From assembly GCA_025361565.1 (NCBI GenBank), contig JANYKN010000092.1, positions 1 through 58,687 on the forward strand: a DNA stretch of 58,687 nucleotides. The letters are read 5' to 3'. This DNA comes from Bacteroidota bacterium (GTDB taxonomy: Bacteria; Bacteroidota; Bacteroidia; Bacteroidales; NBLH01). A program made the position numbers and the translations under genes. Position 1 is the stretch's first letter; the number at the start of each line of letters is the position of its first letter. The notes beneath the pieces were generated by a model, which made no database searches, was not told where the DNA came from, and saw only the letters and a list, made by a program, of their open reading frames with translations. Below are positions 1-9,478 of the stretch, in pieces.

Positions 1-2
1 AT

Positions 3-125
3 TTGAGCGAATATTCATTTCGTATAAATAGGTCGATTTTCAAAGAAACAATATTTCATAAACTCATTGAAAGAATGGTATCCAATGCGCACATTGGATA
101 TAAACAAATAATAATTAGTACATAA
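3..125 (+). CDS. IS1595-like transposase, C-terminal fragment (cut by window edge)
   Basis: An open frame enters from the left edge and ends at TAA 123-125, giving about 40 residues (LSEYSFRINRSIFKETIFHK, then a basic, aromatic tail). The EYSFRINR motif followed by a short helical tail is what the end of IS1595-family DDE transposases looks like. The stop lies directly against the terminal inverted repeat, as is usual in compact IS elements. The N-terminal part is outside the window. The right edge of the window carries the beginning of a transposase of the same family in the same orientation. The family call rests on remembered family features and has not been searched. Confidence 0.6.
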   Translation: MSEYSFRINRSIFKETIFHKLIERMVSNAHIGYKQIIIST

Positions 126-139
126 GTAAACACCTCAAT
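123..139. repeat. Right terminal inverted repeat of the left IS copy
   Basis: The 14 bases GTAAACACCTCAAT at 126-139 are the exact reverse complement of ATTGAGGTGTTTAC at 58547-58560, which precedes the transposase start at the other edge. The two therefore look like the right and left ends of copies of the same IS. The exact IS boundary and target duplication cannot be fixed from one end each. Confidence 0.6.
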
Positions 140-395
140 TAATTTAAATCATTTAAATATGCATATTCACTACTTCTGACTATAAATCAAATCTTATGAG
201 TTAAAATATCTTAAAAAAATATCGATTAAAATCTCAGGATTACTTTTGTTTTTCAGTAAATTTATTTACTTTAATGAAATAATTTAACAGATTTTAACAC
301 GATCAAATGACTGTAATACAGAATTATAGCTACCGTAGACAATCATTTTATAGACAAAATCAAATAATTATCTAGGATATTAATATCTTATTATA

Positions 396-403
396 TATTT
401 TTG
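396..403 (+). promoter_or_regulatory. Probable -7 promoter element of the act operon
   Basis: TATTTTTG matches the Bacteroidetes -7 consensus TAnnTTTG and lies 49 bases before the actA start. No good -33 TTG is seen at the normal spacing. The rest of the spacer between the IS end and actA (about 140-452) is AT-rich and I recognise no further gene or structured element in it. Confidence 0.45.
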
Positions 404-452
404 CCGCCAATAAAAGAATTGGACGAATAAATTAATCTCATCATTTAATAAT

Positions 453-1601
453 ATGCATAATAAATTACTTTATTATCAGAAATTCAACAAAACTTTACTT
501 CTATTCATAGTAATCGTATTATACACTACTAGTGGATTGCTGGCACAAAAAGGCCCAGTGGAAAATTTCAAAGTCTGCTCGGCTTGTCATACTATTGGTA
601 AAGGAAAATTGGTTGGACCAGATTTAAAAGGGGTCAACCAACGACATGATTTACCTTGGTTGCTAAAATTTATCAGGTCTTCGCAAACGGTTGTAAAATC
701 GGGTGATAAAGTTGCAGTAAAGCTTTTCAACGATAACAATAAAATACCTATGCCTGATAATCCATTATCAGAAGCAGAGATTAAAGAAGTGTTGAAATAC
801 ATCGAAAACCCGGCTGCATATCAAACTGTTGAAAAAGTTGTTGTACCTGCTGATCCAAATTTCTTAGAGAATCAGGAAAGTACTTTACCTAAATCCACCA
901 ATGGCTTGTTTTATATCAGCATTGCAATTCTGTTGTTTTCAATTTTTGATTTAGCGGTTACCAAATTCTTAAAAAAAGCAGTGTTTGTGCATGTAATGCT
1001 TATTTCTGCTTCAGTTTTTTTAATTTTCATGACTATTTATACAGAGGCTGTAAATCTTGGAAGAAATCCTGGTTACGAACCCGATCAACCAATTAAATTT
1101 TCGCACAAGGTGCATGCCGGGCAAAATAAAATTGATTGTAAATATTGCCATTCCGAAGCTATGGAAAGCAAAAATGCTGGAATTCCACCTACCAATGTTT
1201 GTTTAAATTGTCATACAGTTATTAGAAAAGGTACAAATACCGGTGATGCTGAAATTTCTAAAATCTACAAAGCCATGCAGGATGGAAAAGCAGTTGAGTG
1301 GATCCGGGTAAGCAAATTGCCTGATCATGTATTTTTCAGCCACGCCCAACATGTTAATGCCGGTCAGCTTGAATGCGATGAATGCCATGGCAAAGTTGAA
1401 GAAATGGGTAGACTTCAGCAGCAAAATGATTTAAGTATGGGATGGTGTTTGGATTGCCACCGCACAAAATTCGTAAATATGGATAATAAGTATTATGATA
1501 ACCAATTTGCAAAATTACATGAAGACTTAAAAAGCAAAAAAATAAAAGGTGTGACTGTAAAAGAAATTGGTGGCGAAAATTGTGCTAAATGCCATTATTA
1601 A
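453..1601 (+). CDS. actA: Alternative complex III subunit ActA, hexaheme cytochrome c with fused N-terminal monoheme domain
   Basis: ActA is the multiheme cytochrome of alternative complex III, which oxidises menaquinol and passes electrons to periplasmic acceptors. The 382-residue protein begins with a hydrophobic export segment (about 14-31). A class I-like cytochrome domain follows with CSACH at 42-46 and a likely axial Met at 100. Two membrane segments lie at about 152-170 and 177-198. The canonical pentaheme domain then has CKYCH 229, CLNCH 250, CDECH 308, CLDCH 332 and CAKCH 377. Characterised ActA proteins are described as pentaheme, so the N-terminal heme domain is an addition. actB follows after 69 bases. 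The operon context makes the identification firm. Confidence 0.93.
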   Translation: MHNKLLYYQKFNKTLLLFIVIVLYTTSGLLAQKGPVENFKVCSACHTIGKGKLVGPDLKGVNQRHDLPWLLKFIRSSQTVVKSGDKVAVKLFNDNNKIPMPDNPLSEAEIKEVLKYIENPAAYQTVEKVVVPADPNFLENQESTLPKSTNGLFYISIAILLFSIFDLAVTKFLKKAVFVHVMLISASVFLIFMTIYTEAVNLGRNPGYEPDQPIKFSHKVHAGQNKIDCKYCHSEAMESKNAGIPPTNVCLNCHTVIRKGTNTGDAEISKIYKAMQDGKAVEWIRVSKLPDHVFFSHAQHVNAGQLECDECHGKVEEMGRLQQQNDLSMGWCLDCHRTKFVNMDNKYYDNQFAKLHEDLKSKKIKGVTVKEIGGENCAKCHY

Positions 1602-1670
1602 AATATTAATAAAGTAATCAAAAAATAAAAGTTTCTTGTAATGATAAGAAACTCAATATAAAATACAGGT

Positions 1671-4628
1671 ATGAAAAAGTACTACAAAAGTATTGAAGAA
1701 TTTGATAGTAATTCATTAAGGGTTGCTGAAGGCGAGTTTTCAGTCGATGGAATCCCCAAAGAAGAAATAGAAAGCAAAAGTTATACATCAAGACGTGATT
1801 TTTTGAAATTATTAGGATTTGGTGTGGGATATGCCACTCTTGCAGCAAGCTGCGAAATGCCTGTAAACAAAGCTATTCCATATTTAATTAAACCAAACGA
1901 AATTACGCCAGGAATTGCAAATTATTATGCTTCAACTTTTTACAACGGACATGATTATTGCAGTATTCTAGTTAAAACCCGCGAAGGAAGGCCTATCAAA
2001 ATAGAAGGAAACGAACTTTCAAGTTTTACAAAAGGGGGAACTACAGCGCGTGTACAAGCTTCTGTTTTAAATCTTTATGATTCTGCCCGTTATAGCTGTG
2101 CTCAAAAAAGCAATAAAGCTACCAAATGGGAAACAATTGATAGTGAAATTTCCAATCAGCTAAGTCAGATTGCTGGTGCTGGAGAAAATATTGTTATCTT
2201 ATGTTCAACAGTTATTAGCCCTTCGACCAAACAAGTTTTTAGTGATTTTAGTACTAAATATCCAACCACACAAGTTGTGTATTACGATGCAATTTCCTAT
2301 TCAGCTATGTTAGATGCAAATTTAGCAATGTTTGGCCAAAGGATATTACCTGATTATCAATTCAATAATGCCGAATTGGTGGTTTCGTTTGGTGCAGATT
2401 TTCTAGGAAACTGGATATCTCCAATTCAATACACCAAACAATACAGCTCAAAAAGGAAATTGACAAAAGAGAAACCTGAAATGCTCAAACATGTTCAGTT
2501 TGAATCTAATATGAGTCTCACAGGAAGCAATGCAGATTACAGAATTCCTATTAATCCATCCGAAGAAGGAGCTCTGCTGTTACAATTATACAATAAAATT
2601 GCAGCAAAAGCAGGTAAAACAGCTCTTGCAAATATCAATACTGAAGTTGATGTTACAACTTTAGCTGATGAACTTTGGCAAAACAAAGGAAAATCGTTGG
2701 TAATTTCTGGTTCAAACAATTTTAATAACCAGGCAGTAGTTAATGCAATCAATTATTTATTAGGCAACTACGGTACAACTATCAATCTGCAAAAACCTTT
2801 GAACTTTAAACAAGGTGATGATGATAAAATGAAAACGCTTGTTGATGAGCTAAATGCAGGAAAAGTTGGGGCAATTTTCCTTTATCATGTTAATCCTGCA
2901 TATGATTATCCTGAAGCTAAAAAATTCACAGATGGTTTGGCAAAAGCAAAGCTTTCAGTTTCATTCGACGAAGCCAAGAGTGAATCTGCTCAATTGTGCC
3001 AATATATTTGTCCGGATAACAATTATCTCGAATCATGGAATGACGAAGAACCTCAATTTGGAGTTTTCAGTCTTACCCAGCCAACGATTCAAAAATTATT
3101 TGAAACCCGTCAAGCACAGGAAAGCCTTTTAAAATGGGCAGGAATGGAAATAGATTACTATGCCTACCTTAAAAGATATTGGGAATTAAAACTATATCCA
3201 ACACAGAAAACATTTGCAAGTTTTAACTCTTTTTGGGAACAATCGCTTCACGATGGAACCTATGAAATCAAAGATTTAAAACCAATCCAAATTGCAACGT
3301 ATAATGATGCAATACTAATTGAAACTTCATCAGCTATTGCTAATCATAAAACTCAAGGTATTGAATTGCAAGTATATGAGAATATTGGAATAGGAAATGG
3401 AAAACATGCCAACAATCCATGGTTGCAGGAATTGCCTGATCCAATTTCTAAAGTATGTTGGGACAATTATCTGGCTGTTTCTTATGCCTACGCTAAAGAA
3501 AACAAACTAAAAATTGGAGATTTAGTAAAAGTTAATGATAAATTTGAACTTCCAGTATTAATTCAACCCGGACAGGCTAATAATACGGTTTCAATTGCTC
3601 TGGGTTATGGCCGCACAAATACTGGTTTGGCAGGCGACCTTGTTGGTCAGAATGCCTATATGTTGATTGACAACAAAGGCAAAAATAAAATTCACTCCAT
3701 TTCAGGAATAACAATCAAAACGGTTGGCAGCAAACATATTCTTGCCTTAACTCAAGAGCATGATTCAATGGAAGGACGCGATATTGTGCGCGAAACCACT
3801 CTAATTCAATATAAGGCAAATGCATCGGCAGGAAACGAAAAACATAAAGAAGTTGAAGAAAAATCAGTGACACTCTATTCAAAACCGGTATTCGACGGGC
3901 ATCATTGGGGAATGGCTATTGACATGAATGCCTGCACAGGTTGCAGCGCATGTGTTATTGCGTGTCAAGCTGAAAACAATGTTCCAGTTATTGGGCGTGA
4001 AGAAGTGATTAACCGCCGGATTATGCATTGGATAAGGATTGACAGATACTATTCTGACAAGGTTGAAAATCCTGAAGTATATTTTATGCCATTGATGTGC
4101 CAGCATTGCGATAACGCACCTTGCGAAAATGTATGTCCTGTTGCTGCGACTCCCCACAGTAACGAAGGTTTGAATCAAATGGTTTACAACCGTTGCATTG
4201 GAACCAGATATTGTATGAATAACTGTCCTTATCGCGTAAGGAGGTTTAACTGGTATCAATTTACAAACAATAAAAAATACTCGTTTACCGATGATATAGA
4301 TCTTTCGAGGATGGTTCTAAACCCTGATGTGGTAGTAAGAACAAGAGGTGTAGTAGAAAAATGTTCACTATGCGTACAACGTATCCAGGAAAAGAAATTA
4401 TTGGCAAAAGAAGAAAACAGGCCATTAAAAGATGGTGAAATTAAAACTGCCTGTCTGCAATCCTGTTCTGCTGATGCAATTGTATTTGGCGATTTAAACG
4501 ACAAAGATAGCAATATTTCAAAAGCATTTGAAAATGAAAGAAATTATCATGTACTTGAAGAATTGCATATCCTGCCATCAGTTGGGTATTTAACTAAAGT
4601 TAGAAACAAGACAGAAAAAGAAGCTTGA
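1671..4628 (+). CDS. actB: Alternative complex III subunit ActB, molybdopterin-oxidoreductase-like iron-sulfur protein
   Basis: This is the large periplasmic iron-sulfur subunit of alternative complex III. A twin-arginine-like stretch (SRRDFLK, residues 40-46) is followed by a hydrophobic segment and a lipobox-like AASC ending at Cys61, so it is probably Tat-exported and perhaps lipidated. Residues 70-720 form the molybdopterin-oxidoreductase-like part, which in this family carries no cofactor. The C-terminal part has four cluster motifs: CTGCSACVIAC from 755, CQHCDNAPCENVC from 810, CIGTRYCMNNC from 842 and CSLC from 898 with CLQSC further on. Thr845 replaces the second Cys of the third motif, in line with the one [3Fe-4S] cluster known in ActB. 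The length of 985 residues is normal. Confidence 0.95.
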   Translation: MKKYYKSIEEFDSNSLRVAEGEFSVDGIPKEEIESKSYTSRRDFLKLLGFGVGYATLAASCEMPVNKAIPYLIKPNEITPGIANYYASTFYNGHDYCSILVKTREGRPIKIEGNELSSFTKGGTTARVQASVLNLYDSARYSCAQKSNKATKWETIDSEISNQLSQIAGAGENIVILCSTVISPSTKQVFSDFSTKYPTTQVVYYDAISYSAMLDANLAMFGQRILPDYQFNNAELVVSFGADFLGNWISPIQYTKQYSSKRKLTKEKPEMLKHVQFESNMSLTGSNADYRIPINPSEEGALLLQLYNKIAAKAGKTALANINTEVDVTTLADELWQNKGKSLVISGSNNFNNQAVVNAINYLLGNYGTTINLQKPLNFKQGDDDKMKTLVDELNAGKVGAIFLYHVNPAYDYPEAKKFTDGLAKAKLSVSFDEAKSESAQLCQYICPDNNYLESWNDEEPQFGVFSLTQPTIQKLFETRQAQESLLKWAGMEIDYYAYLKRYWELKLYPTQKTFASFNSFWEQSLHDGTYEIKDLKPIQIATYNDAILIETSSAIANHKTQGIELQVYENIGIGNGKHANNPWLQELPDPISKVCWDNYLAVSYAYAKENKLKIGDLVKVNDKFELPVLIQPGQANNTVSIALGYGRTNTGLAGDLVGQNAYMLIDNKGKNKIHSISGITIKTVGSKHILALTQEHDSMEGRDIVRETTLIQYKANASAGNEKHKEVEEKSVTLYSKPVFDGHHWGMAIDMNACTGCSACVIACQAENNVPVIGREEVINRRIMHWIRIDRYYSDKVENPEVYFMPLMCQHCDNAPCENVCPVAATPHSNEGLNQMVYNRCIGTRYCMNNCPYRVRRFNWYQFTNNKKYSFTDDIDLSRMVLNPDVVVRTRGVVEKCSLCVQRIQEKKLLAKEENRPLKDGEIKTACLQSCSADAIVFGDLNDKDSNISKAFENERNYHVLEELHILPSVGYLTKVRNKTEKEA

Positions 4629-4733
4629 AATTAGAAATTAGAACCTGGAAATTGGAAATTTTAACTACCAATGACTAAAGACTAAATACAAAATACTAGA
4701 ATTAATAGAATAAAGGAACATTAATATAAGATT

Positions 4734-6101
4734 ATGTACGATACTAGAGTACGCGGAATTCTAATAGAAGGCAATAAAAGTTATCATCAGATTACCGAGG
4801 ATATTTCAACTCCGGTAGAACAAAAACCAAAAAGATGGTGGTATATTTCCATGGCCATTTCAACCATCATGTTACTTGGTGGTGTTTATGCCGGATATAT
4901 TACCATTAGCCAAGGAATTGGCACTTGGGGACTAAATAACTCAGTAGCCTGGGGTTGGGGAATTATAAACTTTGTATGGTGGATTGGAATTGGACATGCA
5001 GGAACTGCATTTTCAATATTCCTTCTTATTTTAAGGCAAAAGTGGCGGACATCAATTAACAGGGCAGCTGAAGCAATGACTGTTTTTGCGGTTATGTGCG
5101 CCGGATTGTTTCCACTAATCCACATGGGACGTATTTGGTTGGCATTTTTCATTCTTCCTTATCCGAATTCAAGAGGCCCATTATGGGTAAACTTTAATTC
5201 CCCATTGTTTTGGGACGTTGTAGCCTTAAGTACCTATTTAATGGCATCAGCTACATTTTGGTACGTTGGCATGATTCCCGATTTTGCTACTATCAGGGAC
5301 AGGGCAAAAAAGCAAGGAAAAAAAATAAGGGAGAAAATCTATGGCCTTTTATCAATGGGGTGGAATGGAAGCAGCAGAACATGGTTCAGATATGAAGCAT
5401 TAGCTATGATTTTAGGTGGATTAACCGCTCCGCTTGTAATATCGGTGCACTCCATTGTATCCATGGACTTTGCCACTTCAATCATGCCAGGCTGGCACAC
5501 CACCATATTTCCTCCTTATTTTGTGGTAGGTGCAATCTTTTCAGGTTTTGCTATGGTTTTAACTTTAATGATTATCATAAGAAAAGTATTTAAATATCAG
5601 GATTATGTTACAGTTGGACATCTAGATGCAATTGGACGAATCCTGGTTTTCATCAGTTTAATAATGGGCACAGCTTATATGACTGAGATTTTTGTTGCCT
5701 GGTACTCAGGAAGTGAATATGAATATTATACTTTTTTTGTAAACCGTATATCAGGTGATTATTGGTGGGCATTCTGGATTATGTTCACTGCCAATGCAAT
5801 TGTGCCGCAATTATTTTGGTTTAAAAAATTAAGAAAGAATATCACACTTGTTTTCATCATTTCGATTATTATAAATATCGGAATGTGGTTCGAACGTTAT
5901 GTGATAGTAGTTACCTCTTTGTCAAAAGATTACCTGCCATCAAATTGGGCCGAATATTCTCCGACACATATTGAGGTAATGCTTTTTATAGGTAGTATTG
6001 GATTATTTGCATTAGGTGTACTTAGTTTCTTTAAATATGTACCAATGGTTGCAGCCAGTGAAGTGAAAAGTATTTTAAAACCAACATCAGAAAAAGAATA
6101 A
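4734..6101 (+). CDS. actC: Alternative complex III subunit ActC, NrfD/PsrC-like quinol-binding membrane protein
   Basis: ActC is the NrfD/PsrC-type membrane subunit that holds the menaquinol site of alternative complex III beneath ActB. The 455-residue protein has about ten hydrophobic helices beginning at WWYISMAISTIMLLGGVYAG (about residue 35). It carries typical family signatures such as GIGHAGTAFS, HMGRIWL and PGWHTTIFPPYFVVGAIFSG. It lies between actB and actD in the canonical order. Upstream, 4629-4733 is a low-complexity spacer of GAAATTAGAAATT-like words with no visible gene. Confidence 0.95.
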   Translation: MYDTRVRGILIEGNKSYHQITEDISTPVEQKPKRWWYISMAISTIMLLGGVYAGYITISQGIGTWGLNNSVAWGWGIINFVWWIGIGHAGTAFSIFLLILRQKWRTSINRAAEAMTVFAVMCAGLFPLIHMGRIWLAFFILPYPNSRGPLWVNFNSPLFWDVVALSTYLMASATFWYVGMIPDFATIRDRAKKQGKKIREKIYGLLSMGWNGSSRTWFRYEALAMILGGLTAPLVISVHSIVSMDFATSIMPGWHTTIFPPYFVVGAIFSGFAMVLTLMIIIRKVFKYQDYVTVGHLDAIGRILVFISLIMGTAYMTEIFVAWYSGSEYEYYTFFVNRISGDYWWAFWIMFTANAIVPQLFWFKKLRKNITLVFIISIIINIGMWFERYVIVVTSLSKDYLPSNWAEYSPTHIEVMLFIGSIGLFALGVLSFFKYVPMVAASEVKSILKPTSEKE

Positions 6102-6112
6102 ATACCACTAAG

Positions 6113-6628
6113 ATGGAAAAAAATATAATAGGAGTATATGACAATGAACATCAAGTGGTTGTTGCTATCAATCAGTTGAAAGAAAATGGTATCCAAGTAA
6201 AGGACGTTCATACACCTTTCCCTGTTTTTGAAATTTTTGAAGCAATGGGATTAAAAACCCGTTTCCCTTATTTTGCTTTTGGTTTTGGCGTGATGGGGCT
6301 TAGTTTGACCTTTCTTTTTCTTTATTGGTCAACGGTTATTAGTTATCCTCTGGTAGTTGGTGGAAAACCAATTTTCAGCCTTGCATTTGTTGTAATTATG
6401 TTTGTAATGACCATCAATATTACTATTGTTTGTTCATTAATTGCATTTTTTATCAGAGAAAAAAAAGGGCCAGGCGCAGTGGCTAACGAACCACACATGG
6501 ATATTAACGACGACAAGTTTGTTCTGGTAGTAAAAAAGATTGATAGTGAATCTTTAAGAGTAACAGAAATTCTGAAAAACACTGGAGCTGTTGAAGTTGA
6601 GGAAATAGATATTGTTATAGAAGATTAA
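6113..6628 (+). CDS. actD: Alternative complex III subunit ActD (DUF3341)
   Basis: ActD is a small membrane subunit of alternative complex III. It is 171 residues long, with an N-terminal cytoplasmic alpha/beta part (GVYDNEHQVVVAINQLKENG), the family HTPFPVFEIFEAMG motif, two transmembrane helices at about 53-75 and 87-112, and an acidic C-terminal tail. The start is 11 bases after the actC stop, so the genes are very likely co-transcribed. Confidence 0.93.
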   Translation: MEKNIIGVYDNEHQVVVAINQLKENGIQVKDVHTPFPVFEIFEAMGLKTRFPYFAFGFGVMGLSLTFLFLYWSTVISYPLVVGGKPIFSLAFVVIMFVMTINITIVCSLIAFFIREKKGPGAVANEPHMDINDDKFVLVVKKIDSESLRVTEILKNTGAVEVEEIDIVIED

Positions 6629-6687
6629 GAAGTGCCTGAAGTTTGGGATTTGGAATTTGAAAATTGAATTGTATAAAAAACATGATA

Positions 6688-7263
6688 ATGCACAAAAAAT
6701 ACATACTTAGTTTAATCGTAATGGCAATATTTTTAGTATCATGCAGCCATTCCAGCAAAAAACCGGGAAGACAATATTTCAGTGATATGACTACTTCACT
6801 GGCATATGAAACTTATAGCGTTAATCCTGTTTTTAAGGATGGGAAAACAAATCAACTTCCTTTAGCCGGTACCATTTCTCGTGGACATATGCCATACGAT
6901 TACGCTGCAAAATCAGCTGATGAGCAGATACGTGCAGGGAAAGAACTTGTTAACCCAACAATGGTAAATGAAACTACTCTTGCCAAAGGCAAAGCCCAGT
7001 TTACAATTTATTGTGCCATTTGTCATGGAGAAGGAGGTAAAGGCGATGGTACACTTTATACAAGCGGAAAGTTTACAGCTATTCCTGCTGATTTAACATC
7101 CGATAGGGTCCGGAATTTTCCTGAAGGACAAATCTTTCATGTTATTACTTGCGGTTCTGTTTCCGGATTGATGGGTTCGCATGCTTCTCAGATTAAACCT
7201 GAAAACCGATGGATGATTGTCGATTATATCAAGAACAATTTCTCAGTAAAGCCAAATAAATAG
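6688..7263 (+). CDS. actE: Alternative complex III subunit ActE, monoheme cytochrome c lipoprotein
   Basis: ActE is the monoheme cytochrome c subunit of alternative complex III and a likely electron exit point. I chose the ATG at 6688 (MHKKYILSLIVM) because it gives a clean lipoprotein signal ending in LVSC. An ATG two codons upstream (6682) and a TTG at 6664 are alternatives. The heme motif is CAICHGEGGKGDG near the middle, and GLMGSHASQI supplies a likely axial Met. The RGHMPYDYA segment is typical of the family. actF follows after 20 bases. Confidence 0.93.
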   Translation: MHKKYILSLIVMAIFLVSCSHSSKKPGRQYFSDMTTSLAYETYSVNPVFKDGKTNQLPLAGTISRGHMPYDYAAKSADEQIRAGKELVNPTMVNETTLAKGKAQFTIYCAICHGEGGKGDGTLYTSGKFTAIPADLTSDRVRNFPEGQIFHVITCGSVSGLMGSHASQIKPENRWMIVDYIKNNFSVKPNK

Positions 7264-7283
7264 AACAATAAAAGCATCATAAG

Positions 7284-8450
7284 ATGGAAAACAAAGTTAT
7301 CATATCATCGAAATTCAAAAATATAACATTTGGTTTAATCGGCATTGGAATAATTGCCCTTATTGTTGGTTTTATTGATAATCCTCAACGCACATGGGCA
7401 AATTACCTGTTAAACAGCTATTATTTTTTGTCACTAGGAATTGGAGCATCATTCTTTCTTGCAATCCAATACATTTCACAAAGTGGATGGTCTGCCATGT
7501 TTAGAAGAGTTCCCGAAGCAATAGGTTCATTCGTTCCAGTTGGAGCCATTTTATTATCACTTGTGTTGATTTTCGGTGTTCATTCAATCTATCACTGGTC
7601 TCATGCCGAAGAAGTTGCTAAAGATGAACTTCTACAACATAAATCTCCTTATTTAAATATTCCTTTCATGCTTATTAGGTATGTGATTTTTGTAGGACTT
7701 TGGGTATTTATGATCACCTTGCTCCGAAAGTTTTCTTTATTGGAAGATATTCATGGTGGAACTGAATATTTTGTAAAAAGCGAATTCTATTCAAAGGTAT
7801 TTATTTTTATTCTTGGGTTTTCATTTACCCTTGGAACCATTGACTGGATTATGTCTATCAACGCACATTGGTTTAGTACTTTATTTTCAATTAAAAATTT
7901 CGTTTCAGCCTTCTATCATGGAAGTGCAACTATTGTACTCATGGTAATAGTTTTAAACAGATTTGGATATTTTCCTCAATTGACTAAATACCATCTGCAC
8001 GACTTTTCAAGATACATTTTCATACTCAGTATTATGTATGGATATATGTGGTATGCACAATATATGCTGATTTGGTACGCAAATATCCCCGAAGAGACTA
8101 TTTATTACACAAAGCTTGTTCAAGGTGGATGGTTGTTTCCATTTTATCTTGATATTATTATAAACTGGGCATTCCCATTCTCTTTTCTATTGCTCAATAA
8201 AATTGCAAAGAATAAAAATGCTTTATTATTTACTGTCATTATTCTGTTTATTGGACAATGGCTTGATTTGTATCTTCAGATTATGCCAGGCTCAACAAAT
8301 GTAAACGCTTTTGGATACATTGAAATAGGAACCTATTTGGGATTCCTTGGTATATTTGCCTTTGTGGTGACACGTTCTTTGTCAAAAGCATCACTGATAC
8401 CTCAAAACCATCCTTATTTACAGGAAAGTCTGGCGCATAAGACGCATTAG
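7284..8450 (+). CDS. actF: Alternative complex III subunit ActF, second quinone-type membrane protein
   Basis: ActF is the second, smaller NrfD-like membrane subunit of alternative complex III. It has 388 residues and about ten helices, with signatures such as NYLLNSYYFLSLGIGASFF near the N-terminus, GTIDWIMSINAHWFSTLFS in the middle and WYAQYMLIWYANIPEE later. It is the last gene of the operon: a terminator follows at 8475. No cytochrome oxidase genes follow, although in many Bacteroidota an oxidase adjoins this operon. Confidence 0.93.
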   Translation: MENKVIISSKFKNITFGLIGIGIIALIVGFIDNPQRTWANYLLNSYYFLSLGIGASFFLAIQYISQSGWSAMFRRVPEAIGSFVPVGAILLSLVLIFGVHSIYHWSHAEEVAKDELLQHKSPYLNIPFMLIRYVIFVGLWVFMITLLRKFSLLEDIHGGTEYFVKSEFYSKVFIFILGFSFTLGTIDWIMSINAHWFSTLFSIKNFVSAFYHGSATIVLMVIVLNRFGYFPQLTKYHLHDFSRYIFILSIMYGYMWYAQYMLIWYANIPEETIYYTKLVQGGWLFPFYLDIIINWAFPFSFLLLNKIAKNKNALLFTVIILFIGQWLDLYLQIMPGSTNVNAFGYIEIGTYLGFLGIFAFVVTRSLSKASLIPQNHPYLQESLAHKTH

Positions 8451-8474
8451 GAAATTCCAATTTAAAATATTGTG

Positions 8475-8505
8475 AAAGGAAATGCTTTAGGGTGTTTCCT
8501 TTTTT
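8475..8505 (+). terminator. Rho-independent terminator after actF
   Basis: AAAGGAAA (8475-8482) pairs with TTTCCTTT (8495-8502), followed by more T residues. It begins 25 bases after the actF stop. The rest of the spacer to 8692 shows no gene. Confidence 0.75.
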
Positions 8506-8692
8506 GCTTTGATATTGAGCTATTTAACTCCAAAGTAAGATCATAGTCTTAATTATAGTCATATAAATAGTCTTAATTAAAGACAGTCATCATCTACCAC
8601 ATTCCATACATTTTAGCGTTTAAGATTCAATTGTCCTTAGCAAACAGGGCATTATTCTTAATCCATATCAATTAAATTAAAAACTTTAAATT

Positions 8693-9385
8693 ATGAAGTA
8701 TTTTTTGATTCCGAATCAATTGACTCCAGACCCAGAAGATCGAGTAGCACGAGTTACACAACAGGAAACAGCAAATTTTACAGAAGTAATTAAATTAACT
8801 ACACGAAGAGGATTGAGCCTTACAGACACAGAACTGACAAGTGCTTTAAATGAACTTAAGTATACCATTATTGATTTGTTGAATAGTGGAAAAGCCGTAG
8901 AAACCCCTTTTGCCCGCTTCCGTCCATCAATTGGTGGGGTTTTCTACAACAATGACGATGTTTTTGATCCTGGTCGTCACACCATTAATATCAGCTGCCT
9001 GGTAGGAAAAGAAATCATAGTCGATACATTTAAAATTCCACTTGAAAAAGTGAAGTATACAAGTGCATTTCCTTATATTGACCGTATACTCAATTATTCC
9101 ACACAAGAAGAAAACTCAATCATAACTCCCGGTGGAGCAGCCGAAATTAGTGGAGAACTCCTAAAAATTGATGTGGCATACCCATTGCAAGGATTGTTTT
9201 TTATGCAGGGAGGCATTGCTACCAAAGTGCAGGTAATTATGCGCAACTTACCTTCGGATATCATTTTTAATATTCCTGCAACTTTAACCCCTGGTGAATA
9301 TCAGCTCGAAATCAGGAACAAAACCAATAAAAATGACCTGATTATGAAAAACTACTTGCTATCATCTTTGCTTACCGTGAAATAG
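8693..9385 (+). CDS. HU-like DNA-binding domain protein with C-terminal DUF4469-type domain
   Basis: The N-terminal 125 residues resemble the Bacteroidota HU/IHF-like domain: helical TQQETANFTEVIKLTTRRGL and LNELKYTIIDLLNSGKAVETP, then a beta arm FARFRPSIGGVF. Residues about 140-230 form a beta-rich Ig-like domain (TPGGAAEISGELLKID, TPGEYQLEIRNKTN) of the type called DUF4469. Such fusions are common in this phylum and are probably nucleoid or genome-binding proteins, but their role is not established. It is a single-gene unit with its own strong terminator. Confidence 0.75.
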   Translation: MKYFLIPNQLTPDPEDRVARVTQQETANFTEVIKLTTRRGLSLTDTELTSALNELKYTIIDLLNSGKAVETPFARFRPSIGGVFYNNDDVFDPGRHTINISCLVGKEIIVDTFKIPLEKVKYTSAFPYIDRILNYSTQEENSIITPGGAAEISGELLKIDVAYPLQGLFFMQGGIATKVQVIMRNLPSDIIFNIPATLTPGEYQLEIRNKTNKNDLIMKNYLLSSLLTVK

Positions 9386-9413
9386 TTTTTTATTCATTTA
9401 AAAAATGATTCTT

Positions 9414-9449
9414 GCGGCAACATTCCTGAAATGTTGCCGCTTTTTTTTT
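9414..9449 (+). terminator. Strong Rho-independent terminator after the HU-like gene
   Basis: GCGGCAACATT (9414-9424) and AATGTTGCCGC (9430-9440) form a perfect 11-bp stem with a 5-base loop, followed by nine T residues. Confidence 0.92.
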
Positions 9450-9478
9450 GCTTGAATTAAATTTATGATACAGAAGAG

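Noticed and set aside
3879-4259. Minus-strand frame opposite the iron-sulfur part of actB
   Set aside because: It is antisense to highly conserved cluster motifs and has no features of its own.
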